Positions 24,874-37,224 of a stretch of DNA of 64,000 nt are shown here, one piece after another (the first letter of the stretch is position 1; each line of letters starts with the position of its first letter). Location: positions 434,001 to 498,000 of the forward strand of contig JAFCIZ010000002.1 in NCBI GenBank assembly GCA_017871115.1, written 5' to 3'. The notes under the pieces were generated by a model. The model was not told where the DNA came from and ran no database searches. It was given only the letters and a program-made list of their open reading frames with translations. Made by a program: the position numbers and the translations under genes. Origin of the DNA: Cunninghamella blakesleeana (taxonomy: Eukaryota > Mucoromycota > Mucoromycetes > Mucorales > Cunninghamellaceae).

Positions 24874-26702
24874 AAATTTTCTTTCTCTCTCTCTCTTTCT
24901 CTCTTTCTTGCATTTTTTAACCTATATTATTATTTTTATTATATTATTATTATTATTTAAAAAAAAAAAAAATGCAGTGAAGCTCTGCAAGATCCACTTG
25001 CAAATTATAATCCTATTACTATCGATGAACTTCAAAAAAAATATGGTTTTATAGATTGGCAACAATACTTTCAAAAACTTACAGTACCTAACAAGCTGGT
25101 CATAACGACGCCTTCTTATTTTGCTGAATTTATGAAGTTATTTAAACAAACTGATCCTGAATTGATAAAAAATTATATATTATTGACAGTTTTACGTGAA
25201 AATGCTTCTTTATTGGATGAACCAACTCTTGAAGTGCTTAGAGAAATGAATGCTAAAATAAGTGGCAAAACAGTGGATCCACCAAGAAATCGTATCTGTA
25301 TTCAGCGTGTAAATAATGGCTTTGGTGATTTGGTTGGACACTTTTTTGTTAAAAAGGCCTTTGCAGATAATAATAAAACAGCTGAAAAAGTAAAAGAATT
25401 TTTAGACCTTATTCATATTACCTATGAAGAACGTTTAAAAAAAGTGGATTGGCTTGATGCTTCAACACGTGAAAAGGCACTTGATAAAGTAAAGAAGATG
25501 ACTCTTAAATCCATGTATAATACTATTTCACCTGATATCACGTCTCCTGAATCCCTGCATAAATTCTATGGTAACTTGGATGATTGTATTCATAGCAATA
25601 ATCAATTTAACAACAGTGTTGCAGTTACTCGTTGGGAAATAAAAAAGAAATGGGAAAAATTAAATACTAAAGTAGATAAAGATGAATGGAGCATGAATCC
25701 ACAAGATGTAAATGCTTATTACTCACCTAACTTCAATCAGGTAATATAAAAACTAAATTAAAATAATAATGTTAATAGCAATTATCTCTGTATAATTATC
25801 CATAATTAACTCCCTATTATACATATAAATATTTTATTGTAGATTGTAGTTCCTGCTGGAATATTACAACCTCCATTTTTCGATATTAATTCCATGCCTA
25901 TTAGTTATGGTGGAATTGGTGTGGTCATTGGTCATGAACTTACGGTAATAATCTTATATTGGAAAAGTGATTTATTTATTTTTACCATCATGCAAAAATT
26001 AATTTTATTTTATTTTAACTATTTATTTAATAGCATGGATTTGATAACTCTGGTAGATTGTATGATGGTGACGGAAATCTTGTATCTTGGTGGTCAAATA
26101 CAACTGAACAAAGATTTAATGAAAAATCAAAATGCTTTATTGATGAATATAGTAAGTTTTCAATTGAAGGCCCTGACAAGAAAACTTACAATGTTAATGG
26201 AAAGGTAATATAAGTAATAATAATTATAATTATAATAATAAAATTAAAGATTGTCATTATTAATATGTCATTTTTTACATACATTCATAGATGACTTTGG
26301 GTGAAAATTTAGCAGATAATGGTGGTATATCTGTATCTTATGAAGCATTTAATAAACAAAAAGATCATCAACGTTTACCAGGAGTTAATTTAACTGCCGA
26401 ACAGCTATTTTTTGTTAATTTTGGTCGTGTATGGTGTTCTAAATCTCGCCCGGAAAAAGCTGTTCAACAAGTATGTACATTACATATATTTGATTAACCA
26501 TAATATTGGGTTATATTAATATATCCAATGCATTTTTTTTTTACTTTATGATTTAATTTTTATCTAGATACTTGGTGACGTTCATTCTCCAGCTCGTGCT
26601 CGTGTAAATGGTGCAGTTCAAAATATTCCCGAATTTGCTGAAGCTTTCAAGTGTGCTAAAGGTAAACCCATGAACCCGGTCAATAAATGCAAAGTTTGGT
26701 AG
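23914..26702 (+). CDS. M13 family zinc metallopeptidase (neprilysin/endothelin-converting-enzyme type)
   Basis: The model is join(23914..24037,24144..24188,24322..24829,24978..25740,25843..25944,26034..26204,26291..26470,26568..26702), 2028 nt, 675 residues. The order is typical of M13: [16 protein letters not shown] near the N-terminus, [10 protein letters not shown] and [13 protein letters not shown], then the zinc site HELTHGFD (about 511-518, split by an intron), GENLADNGG (Glu about 576 as third ligand) and the C-terminal CKVW. Expected to cleave short peptides. No signal peptide or membrane anchor precedes the domain, unlike most family members, so an upstream exon may be missed or the enzyme may be intracellular. 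The exon 1-2 junction needed for CGGW cannot be made with GT..AG; canonical splicing gives an early stop. It lies next to a T18A9 tract. Confidence 0.88.
24117..24143. repeat. T18A9 tract ending at the inferred M13 exon 2
   Basis: Eighteen T then nine A, immediately followed by GTGGTGG, the start of the GGW coding sequence. Confidence 0.9.
24841..24871. repeat. T11A20 tract in M13 intron 3
   Basis: Eleven T then twenty A, close to the donor GTAAAAAATG of the intron that ends at 24977. A second 14-nt A run lies near 24960-24972. Confidence 0.9.
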
Positions 26703-27578
26703 ATTCTTTTTATTATCATTATATCTATTTATTATCAGTCCCCCTCATTATAATTATATATAATGTAATAGTATATGAAGGATAGAAAACGATCTTCAAT
26801 TTACATATAGTTATTTTATTATTTTATTAAATACATACTATTTAATTTATTTTTTATATATTTATTTAATATATTTATTTATTTTCATTATAATAAACAA
26901 TTAGATTTTGCTTTCTGTTGAAAAATAATAATAATAAATTAACTGTGAAAATTGATTTTATATGGAATGTGTACAAAGTCTGTTTGTATAAGTAATGAAA
27001 CACATATTTTCTTTTTGTTTTTTGTTTTTGAAATAATATTTGGTTTTTTTTTTTTACTTTGTTTATATTATAAAACTAATTACATCATATTTAATTTAAT
27101 ATTGGGATTTTATAATACAATACTGTGGTAATTGTAAAACAGCTACATATTTTATTGGTCGTATATTATATGCAATTTTTATTTGTTATTTTTAACATTT
27201 GACACCAATTCATGCAAAAATAAAAAGCGTGATTATATTCTTATCAATATTATTGTTATCACCTTAATGATTTTAATATATAAAAAGCGTGATAGGTTTT
27301 TTTGATGGTTTTAATATATAATGTATTTTTATTTTTGTATGTATATAAGGAGAATGGGTAAAAAAATAAAAATCAAAAAGAAATAGGGTAGAATAAAATA
27401 AGAGTACTAACACATATCAATTGAAATGAAAAATAATAATAAAACAATGAAAAATAAAATATAAAAAAAAGTGTATAGTAAAATATTTAAATGAAAAAAT
27501 ATGTATAATTAAATAAAACGTAATGTTTAAATAAATAATAAAAAAAAAAAGATGTGTTATTAAAAAAAAGGAAATCTA
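26703..27578. other. Spacer between convergent M13 and chitin synthase genes
   Basis: AT-rich 3' flanks. It contains a 13-bp exact direct repeat TAAAAAGCGTGAT at 27221-27233 and 27281-27293, spaced by 60 bp, and two TTTTAATATATA copies near 27271 and 27310. No gene seen. Confidence 0.6.
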
Positions 27579-30500
27579 TTATTGATGAGGTGGCTGTTGT
27601 TGGAAAGGTGACTGAGAGCGATATGGAGGGGCTGGACCCATATTAGGCATATTCATTCCACTCATATAAGACATGTGACCAGGAGGCATTATGAATGAAG
27701 GTGTTCCACTATTTGCACCACCATAGAATGATTGATGACTTGACATATTGTAAACTGATCCATTTCCTCCTCCACCAATTCCACTACCACCTCCACCTAA
27801 ATAAGGTTGAGTGCTCGTAGCATATTGACCAGGGCCTGGTGTAGCACGATGTTGTTGACTTCCATAGCTATAATATGTACCTTGACTATATCCTGTTTTA
27901 GCTGTACCTCTAGAACCAACAGACATATTATCATCATGCCAATCATCAACATATAACCCTTGTTCATATTCATCCCACGTCATGGTTGGGATGGATTTTG
28001 GATCAAACGTACCTTCATCTACCACCACTAATTTCTTTCCTTTATCACCTAATACAACACGAGTATTACCCCATGAGAAATCATCAAAATGCCAGTATGA
28101 ATACAAAGGAATATAGAATGAGAAGACAGGAATAGCTAAAATAGAGACAATCATCCAAATAATATATTCCCATTTACGATGTAAAATGAAAATAATAGCT
28201 TGTAAACCATAGACACCAGCAATTGTTATAATAGATATAATAGGTACAGCATCAGTTGACGTTGCAATGGAATAAATTAAAAACACTAAATAACCGACAA
28301 TAGCAGGTTGCATTAATGTACTGAGTAAATCCAACATGACCACAAAACGCATAGAGAAACAACAGAACCCACAAAGTTGAGGTAAGAATACCAATTCACC
28401 TAAATTATGAATAGTTGAATTAATCCATCGACGACGTTGAGATACCAACACAGACCATTGATCAGGAGCATTTGTTCTACATTTTGCATCAGGTGTAAAT
28501 TTAGTCTTATATTTAGGGAAATGTTTTAAAATTAATGTGGTAAGGTAACGATCTTCACCAAGATAAAGCAAATTCTTTTTATGCAATGTATCAACTTTGT
28601 TGATTTCATAATCTTCAATGACCTGATTAGCAACAAGTAAAGGCTGATTTTTTTGAGGAGATCGTACACGGTATATAGAGAAACAACCAGGCAAACAAGT
28701 GACAGTACCAAAAAGAGATTCAAAGGCTTTAATTAAATAATGAGATATAAAGTATTCATACACTTGAATCATTGTTACCCATGTATCTTTTTCATTAGAA
28801 AGAAGCGTTTCACCACAAAGACCAATAATTTTACTATCATGTACTAAACAAGATACCATTCTATTTAATCCATCCGGCATAACTTCCGTATCGGCATCCA
28901 CCATCAATACATATTCATAAAACGATGGGTTAACCCCAATAACATTTTTAATTTGATGATACATTTCTAGTTCCATAGGTGTCATAGGTGAATTAAAGTG
29001 AACCTTATTTAAGAATCGCATCAAGACAAGTTGAGAATCACGTTTACCACGATTACCAGGTTTTTGACGTTCACTAGGTTTACCAACCTTAGCTACTACA
29101 ATATAAGGGACAACATGACCATGACATTCATATAAACCAGAATAAACTTTACCCATATTATGTAATTTTTGACCTTCCCCAACAGATAAGAAGGATAAAG
29201 GTTCAGGATCAATATTAGGATCAACACCAAGAATATCTAACACAATTCGAGGGGTAGGTCGATCGTTACCACCACCGACAATCATACCATCACAAATAAT
29301 AAATAATAACTTTCGTTTATCATCATATTTCAATACGGAGATTGAATCGATGGTTTTACGTAAGGATTCTTCATCTTCTGTATAACAGGGGACTTGACAA
29401 ATAACAAATTTATCATGATTTTCAGGATCTCTTGTTGTACCAAATTGTAAAGCAGCCAAAAATTTAAACACAATTACCAAACAAAGGAAAGCTGTGACAA
29501 TTAAAAGTAAGTACTCTGAAAAAATACATTGAGGAGAGTTACGATTATCTAAACCACCAACATAGAATAAGTTTCTTAAACAGACAAGTTGGCGTTGTTT
29601 GGTTGCAGCATCTAATGGTAATTCATCCCATTTTTGAGAAATATCTTGACCAGCATTTTGACGGAATAAACTAACAACAGCATCTGACATGAAGTTTGTA
29701 TTGACATTACCAGGAGGACCTTGACCAGGAGGTGCTACAACAGCTCTTCCACCAAGTACATAAGGAGTCATATCATAAACACTACCGTTGAGAATAGCCC
29801 AGGAGCGAGGTGTTGTAATACCATGTACATCAACAGGGCTTGTAGCCTGTTTATAAATATCTTGAGGAGTATAACCCATATTACCTAATTTATAATTTTT
29901 TCTTAAAAACATCATTTGATTGAAGTACCATTGAGGTTGGTAGGCAGTAGTAGACGAAATACGGAAATCGTGATAATGTGCATTTTTATCAGTTAAATTA
30001 ACGTTGTAATCAAAATTGACATAATCAGATACGGTACCATCAACACCTTCACATAATGCAGATACTTGTACTGGGAAGAGACTCGTAGCGTCTTGGCCAC
30101 CATAAGATAAAATGGAATCAGTTGGAATAACATCTGTAGCCCAATGTCGGGGAGCAAAACTTGTTAAATCGAATACTTCACCACGGATTGCAATATAAGC
30201 ATTATCTTTATCAGAGTGATTTTGTAATTCAGACGTAGAGAATACATTTTGATGAGGACAAACCAATTTTCCAAAGAAAACCAAGAACCAAATCATAAAA
30301 CCAGATAAAAGAATAATCAACATACAAAGTGTCACCTTTTCACGCCATGCTAATCTTACATCAGACCGTTTCATACGACCACACCATAATAAAAATTTAG
30401 AAGGAATCCACCAAGTCATGAACCATACAAAATTAACCCAATGTCTTCTTACACCAGATGGTTTTTCAGGAGCAGGTTCTTCTACTTCAGTTGTATCTTG

Positions 30501-33500
30501 ACCAGTGGGAATGATTTGTTTCATTTCAAAATGGCCACCTTCACTGGCAGTAAAACCTTCAGATCCATATTGGGAACCATTGTCATAATATTGTGATCGG
30601 CCATGGCCACCAGGGCCACCACCACGATGATTATTATATTCATCATCTGAAAGGAAAGAGCGTTGATCATCAGAATAAACAGATCCGCCATGCCCATGTC
30701 CACCCAATCTAGGAACAGGTAATCCAGCAGCAGCAGCATTTGCAGCTAAAGCTTGTCGATCATCATTATTATGTGATAATAAATCCGCACCAGAACCATA
30801 TGATCCAGTTGATAAAGCATCAGCACTTTGTTGTCTATCAAGTCCAACAGTATTCATGTTTGCTTCTGCTCCAATAGCTGCATTATTATCTTGTAACCGT
30901 CTTTCATCTTTTTGTTTTCTTTGTTCGTCTTTTTCAACTGTACGTAACCCATCTTCTAATTGTCTCCATGCTGATTCATTAAGGAAAATCTATTAAAAAT
31001 ATAAAAAATAAATATAAAATAGAATAAAAATAAGGATATAAGTATTAAAAAGTAATTAAAAAAAAAAAATCTAGACTCTTCTCCTTTTTTCTTCTTCTAC
31101 TGCTACTCCCATAAAAAAATAATAAAAAATAGACCAACATCCACAACCCAAAAAAAAAAAAAAAAAAAAAAATAATGCCTAATAATTTTAACTAACTCTC
31201 TCCCTTTTTTTTAATATTTTTAATATATATAATTATATATACATATATATACATATAAATATATATATATATATTTTACCTTAGAATTACCAATAGATGC
31301 TTGAGAACTTAACCAGCCAAAAATAGATGCAGCAGCTTCACATTGAGCACGAGGTAAACGATCATTTTCTATACCAACAGCAGCCAAAGCGTCAGAATAA
31401 CGTTCACAAAATTCATCATGATAAAAAGTATTTGTAAAAGAAACACGCATTCTTGTTACAATTTGAGCAATACCAAAAGCACGTACTTGGCCTCGTACAC
31501 GTTGCATATCAAATTGATTAGGAAGTGCTGTATCATTAGATCTCAAACAAAAGATAAACCAAGGAGTAGTTTCATTTAAAGTATCAGCTAAATCCTTTAG
31601 TGAAGATTGTAATTGAGCTAGCGTCATGGATACTGTTTTTTGTTCTTTATTATCCTTTTCAGTTATATCACTATCTTTATTATCATCCGTTGTTGTTGCT
31701 GCATCAGGATTATTTTTATTTTTTCTTGTTGATTTAGAGCGTCTCATAGAAGGTAAACGAGTTGGTTTACTTGATTGTTGCGCATTCATAATGGCATCAG
31801 TTTCTTTAGGATGAGTTTCCGTGTTAATATTTTTTGAAGCAAAAAGATCTACTACGAATGAATTATAAGAAGCAGGATTATCACTACCACCGCGAATTAA
31901 GGTAACAAAATCAGGACTAAGAATATCTTTATTTCTTTCAATAAAACCTTTGGGACTGTAAGTGACTTGACCATCAAAATGACGAACACAAAAGAGACGA
32001 GATCCAGTATCAGCGGCTCTTGTTGAGAAGGAATCGTGTGTACCATTGTATTTAATAAAGGAATCCATCATATTTTTATCATACCCACGGCTAGAAGACT
32101 TACTATGATTATTAGTGATATCAATCAAACCATGCTTAGGGCGAGATAAGAGTTGGATACAACCTTGGTTACTGAAATAAGGCACATCAGGTATATCAAT
32201 ATTATCTAATCTATATTCATTGACTTCTACTTCAAATAATTGTTTTAACGTATAATAATGCATTTGTTCATTAGCGTAATTGGTACAAAAGTTGTCAAAA
32301 TGGGAATGGGTATAATGAGTTTGAGGGCCAGGTAAATCAAGGATGCTAATGACGTTATGTACAGTATCGCTACATAGCTTAATATTGATATGCTCCACTA
32401 ACCAAGAGAATAAGAGAGAATAAAGAGCCACGACCAAGGTGTCCCGTTGTTCAGCAGCTTGTTCAGCGTTTAAAATTAAAGTGGTGACATCCTTTTTAAT
32501 CATTTGTGTTTTATAAGTTAATACATTTTCTAAAGCTCTAGGATCCACACCCAAAAAATCTGCTGTTAAATCAAGTATATCTATATTTTTCACATATGCT
32601 GCTTCCTGAGATTTAGGATCATCCATAAATTGTAAATTACCCAAGTGAAGAATGGCTGCTAGTAACTGCATGATACGAGCATGATACCTTTTTCCTAACC
32701 CTAATGACCGCATGGCTATTTTAAGTGTTTCATATTGATCGACAGCATCCGATGGTACTTTGGTTTGATGTAAATATTTATAATTGGATGGATTATCTTC
32801 GAGTCGTAACATTTGTCTTTCTTCAGGGGAAGCACCAGATAAAAGATAATAAAAAGCATGGAAATTTTGTTCACCAGACATAGGTCTTGTTACCCGAACC
32901 TTTTCTAAAAGATAATGAAGAGTCTTTGCACCTATCATTCTACCACGCTCATTAAACTGCACTTCTATAAATTTCCCATATCTTGATGCATTATTGTTAA
33001 AAGCTGTTCTTGTATGGCCAAAAGCTTCCAACACAACTTGAGCATTCATGATTTGATTATGTAACTTGGTTTCCTTTTTATGACTACTAAGTGATACCAT
33101 GTGTTGTAATATTTGTTTACATATATATGTTTTTCCAGATCCACTCTCACCTCTATGCACATATTTTTTAATAAATGAAATAAAATAAAATAAAAAATAT
33201 GAATATTAATAAACATCATAAATTGGATATATTTAAAAAATATATTTGGTAAGTTAGCTGAGAAATAAATATAATTAAATAAAATAAATAAAAAAATATT
33301 TGGATCAAAGAAAATTAAAATAAATATCAATATTTTTTTATTATACTTACCCAATAAGAATAGATTGATCAATACCGGTTCTTCTCATATGTAGATAAGC
33401 TTGATTGGTGAGTTGATATACATGCGGTGGTAAAGCGCCAACGGTATCTGAAGTATCTTTGTATTCAGCAACATATTGTAAAGAATCTTGTTGTTGTTGT

Positions 33501-33661
33501 TCCTTGAAAGAATTGACAGCTAATAACACACTATCGTTGATTTTTGTATAATAAGACCCATTTTCAAACCGTACCTTTAAAGTAGAAGTAATACTATCTT
33601 CATCTATTGGATCAAGTAGTGTAAGATCCACTAAATCTTGTGATCTTGATGACTTTCCCAT
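27579..33661 (-). CDS. Class V chitin synthase with N-terminal myosin motor-like domain
   Basis: The model is complement(join(27579..30989,31280..33152,33351..33661)), 5595 nt, 1864 residues. It polymerises N-acetylglucosamine from UDP-GlcNAc at the plasma membrane. The motor-like region has the P-loop GESGSGKT (about 104-111, split by intron 1), a switch I-like NNNASRYGKF and a degenerate switch II DLPGPQ, as in other fungal chitin synthases of this class. A cytochrome b5-like segment (IRGEVFDLTSFAPRHW) and membrane helices follow. The GT2 catalytic core has VDADTE (about 1424), EDRYLT (about 1540) and QRRRW (about 1578), then a membrane cluster and WGNTRVV. The C-terminus is Gly/Ser/Tyr/Gln-rich and no DEK-C domain is visible. 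Residues about 729-860 are Gly/His-rich linker. A 5' UTR intron is likely. Confidence 0.95.
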
Positions 33662-33701
33662 TTTTTTTTCCTTTATTGATATTCTCTTTCTTTAGTTTCA
33701 C

Positions 33702-33834
33702 CTAGAGTTCATGTCAGAAACAAACAAAAAAGTTATATTTAGAACAAAAAGATGAAATGATGAAAAAATAAATGATAATAAAAATTAAACACAATGGTAT
33801 TATATAATATTTAGTTTTACTTACTTGCAAAGTT
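33702..33834 (-). other. Probable intron in the 5' UTR of the chitin synthase
   Basis: On the minus strand CAA|GTAAGT at 33834 pairs with CTCTAG| at 33702, 133 nt, ending 40 nt before the ATG. Both sites match those of the coding introns. This is predicted from signals only. Confidence 0.5.
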
Positions 33835-34434
33835 AACAAAGAGAGAAAAATAAGTCAATGTTGTCAAGCAAAGAAAAAAAAAAAATAGAGAAAAAGAAAG
33901 AGGTGAGGATAATAAAAAAAAGAGTAAAAAGTTAATAAAAAAAAAAAGGGAAAGAGAGAAAAAAAAAATAGGAAAGGAAAAAAAAATTATATAGGTTGGA
34001 AAAAGGGGAGCGAAAAAAAAAAATTAGCGGTCATTAAAAATTTTATTTTTGGATGTCGTATTCACCAAAAAAAAAAAAAAGCCAATTTGCTTTCAATGTA
34101 AAATGAGATGCCGACTAAATTTCAATGAATAAATATAAAAAGATTGAGATGATTATATCACCACCCTATTAAAGTTTAATTTTATTTTAAAAATAATAAC
34201 AATAATAATAAATATGATATGAAAATAAAAATAAAAAGATAAAGTATACAATTATGATAAATAAAATAAAAAAAAAAGAACAATGAATTTTAAAAAATAT
34301 TCTCTAATTATATAAAAATGCAGTAATAAAAAGTCAGAAATAAAAATAAAAAAAAATGAAAAATGGGGGGAAGAAAAAGAAAGGAAAAGAAAAAAGAAAG
34401 GAAGGGGGGGAGGAAACAGCAGAATGGAATATAT
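33835..34434. other. Upstream region of the chitin synthase and 3' flank of BUD23
   Basis: Purine-rich on the plus strand (pyrimidine-rich toward the chitin synthase start), with long A runs interrupted by GG and GGGG from 33870 to 34080. The 34308-34688 frame is a shadow of BUD23. No gene seen. Confidence 0.5.
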
Positions 34435-35828
34435 TTAAAATCGTACTTTTCTTTTTCTACCCGTATATTTTGAATCCTTCGCCACCACTTGATTACCTCT
34501 TTCTCTAGCAAGTTCTTTCTTCTTTTGAATCCAAGCTTTATCTTTAATATTTCTTTTCGATACTCTTTTTCTTGTTGTTGATCTTCTTTTTTCATAATCA
34601 ATAGATCTTTGATCTTCAGGATGCAATTCTCCATCTTCACCAAGTGCTTTTGGCATTTCATTTCGAATCCCCGTTTGCTGTCCTGCAAATAAACATAAAT
34701 AATATTTCTTGGCCTTTTTTGAATTAGGATAATCTACTAATAGACCACCTTCAAACCCACATCTTGTTGCTACATCAGTAATTAATTGAATTTGATCATC
34801 ATTTTCGGGATAAAATTGAAAAATGGCTCTAGCACCTTTACGTAAAGAAGAAAATAAGGTTGAAAAAAAACGCTGAAGACGATATTTTGGTCGATTGATT
34901 TGTTTATCAGCATTACAAAGCCATTGTAATACAGATACACTATGTTTTAAATATAGAATTTGTATACACACACACACATATATATATATATATAGGGTAA
35001 ATATATTTATATTAGTATTATTAAACTAAAATAGGTACTAATGATGATCACGATGTAAATAAATATACTAATTTTATTTTTATTTTTAATTCATATGAAT
35101 CGTTCAATAATACATATATATTTTATTTACCTAATAGCACCATCAAAAGTTCCAGGTCGATAACAGACACCTTGACCAGCATCATGCAAAAATAAATCAC
35201 CTTCTACTTCTCGTTCTAGAGCCACCTCTATATTTGGAAATTAAAATTTTAAAAAGAAAAAAATATAAATAATTATATATATGGATATAGAAATAATAAA
35301 AATAAAAATAAAATTCCTTTTATATTGGTTTAACCATTATTTATTTATTTATTTATTCTTTACCTAACATAGAGGGTGATATATCCATACCGACCCATGT
35401 GTGACCTTCTTCTTCTAATATTTCTCCACTTAAACCTGATCCACATCCAATATCTAATAAATAAGCTGGTCCTGCTGGTAAATTCAATAACTCTAAACAA
35501 CGATAAGCCATTTCTGCTTGAATAGAAGCTATACGAGAACTGTAAGTAGTATAAATAAGAAATAAAATAAATAAATAAAAAGAATAGATTCGAAAATAAA
35601 ACATACATTTATGTGTATGTCAAAACTTGATCTATCTATATTTACTTGTCAGTATATTTTCTGGCTTCGTCGTCTCCATAAAACTGTATATAAAAAATAT
35701 AAAGTAATAATAATAATAATAAAAAAAAATCAATTATATTATAAAATAAAATATTAATATAATAATAAAATAATAATAACAATAATACGTACAATTTCTG
35801 GTGGAGCAATATGTTCAGGTCTTGACAT
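34435..35828 (-). CDS. BUD23: 18S rRNA (guanine-N7) methyltransferase BUD23
   Basis: The model is complement(join(34435..34939,35131..35227,35364..35539,35646..35683,35793..35828)), 852 nt, 283 residues, the usual family length. It starts [12 protein letters not shown]. The Rossmann fold has SAM motif [14 protein letters not shown], then [10 protein letters not shown] and [20 protein letters not shown]. The C-terminal region ([16 protein letters not shown]...KDKAW, ending [11 protein letters not shown]) is the basic BUD23/WBSCR22 tail. The enzyme acts with Trm112 on pre-40S rRNA in the nucleus (family knowledge). It is divergent from the mitochondrial uS13 gene, with 284 bp between start codons. 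Confidence 0.95.
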
Positions 35829-36112
35829 GGTTATATAATATAAAAAAAAAAGTTAAAAGAGAAAAAAAAAAAAAGCTGCATACATTTTTTTTTTTCTTAA
35901 TATAAAAAAATGTGACGGATACCAAAGGTGGCTGAGATAGATTTTTTGCGAGGGGCGATTTTTTTTTTTTTTGATGATTATATTATTTGAATTTTTTTCT
36001 CCCTCTCTCTTTCTTTTCTTTCTTGCTCTTTTTTTTTTTCATATAAAATATATATATACCTGTCATTTATTTTATTATTTTTATATATAAATCAAATAAA
36101 ATAAAATAAAAA
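35829..36112. promoter_or_regulatory. Divergent promoter of BUD23 and mitochondrial uS13
   Basis: 284 bp between two ribosome-related genes. A relatively GC-rich island at about 35911-35960 includes TGACGG and GCGAGGGGCG (AGGGG at 35951-35955, like a stress-response element core), flanked by T tracts and a CT-rich stretch at 35997-36030. Factor assignment is speculative. Confidence 0.45.
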
Positions 36113-36727
36113 ATGTTACATTTACTTGGTGTCAATTTACCTGATCGTAAACTCATTGGGTACAATAGCATAAATAACATATATTTATATATGGAATGAG
36201 TCAAATTTATTTTTTATTTACCTATTTTATTTTATAAAAAAATAGTACTGCTTTACAATATTTTTATGGTATAGGTGAACCTACAGCTTTAAAATTATGT
36301 CAACAATTATCTATTCCTAAAAATATCAAGGTATCTGAATTATCCGAAGTTCAAATCAACAATTTAACCAACACTTTAGCTGGTATGACGATTGAATCTG
36401 ACTTGAAACGTCAAGTTCGTGAACATGTTATGCATCATCGTAATATTAACAACTATGTAGGTCGACGACATGCTATGAGTTTACCAGTAAGAGGACAACG
36501 AACGAGAAATAATGCTAAAAATGCTAAGAAATTAAATGGTCGTTTAGTACATCGTCGTGGTTATACTTCGTAAGAAAATAATAATAATAATATAGATAGA
36601 TAGATAAAATATAATATATAAAAGGAAAATTGAAAATAGATTAGACTGATACTTATTATTTATATATTTTAGCTGGACACAACCTCAAAGTCCTTTACAA
36701 AGATTCATGGACAAATTTCAACAATAA
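36113..36727 (+). CDS. SWS2: Mitochondrial small-subunit ribosomal protein uS13m
   Basis: The model is join(36113..36159,36246..36569,36673..36727), 426 nt, 141 residues. The sequence starts MLHLLGVNLPDRKLIG and continues ALQYFYGIGEPTALKLC, the H2TH-type fold of S13, then REHVMHHRNINNYVGRRHAM and SLPVRGQRTRNNAK, the strongly conserved RNA-binding C-terminal motif. There is no long presequence; mitochondrial S13 proteins often lack one. It sits in the small ribosomal subunit head, contacting tRNA and S19 (family knowledge). The mitochondrial rather than cytosolic form is indicated by its bacterial-like length and the GQRTRNNAK motif. Confidence 0.92.
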
Positions 36728-37224
36728 CCAGTAAATTTTATTTAATATAAATCGTTCATAATTGACACATCTACTTTCAGTAATGTTTTTTTTTAATCTT
36801 CACTCACAAATATACACATTCACAAACAAATCAACAACCATTTTATTTATAAATCATTAAATCTCAACCTTAAAAACAGTTGTTTCTTTTTCGTACATAT
36901 ATATATAAATATATAAATATATAATTTAAAAATAAACAACCTTTGATAGATCATTAACTGTACAATACATCAAATAATACCTTTTTTTTTTTAATTAATA
37001 AAAAATATTATATACGGGTTTTATTGGTTATATATATTTGAGAAAAAATAGATATAAAGGGCTAAATAAGACTATACTATTAAATAAAGGTTATATATTT
37101 ATAATTTTTTTTTTAAAAAAAAAAACGAAATAAAATTATACTAGATAAAAAAAAATTGATAATCATATGTAAATAATTAGGATAATAAAAAGGTATATAT
37201 CAGATAATATTTATATAAAAAAAC
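36728..37224. other. Spacer between convergent uS13m and choline/ethanolamine kinase genes
   Basis: AT-rich 3' flanks with a T10A11 tract at 37105-37125. No gene seen. Confidence 0.5.
37105..37125. repeat. T10A11 palindrome
   Basis: Ten T followed by eleven A, about 100 bp 3' of the choline/ethanolamine kinase stop codon. Confidence 0.9.
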
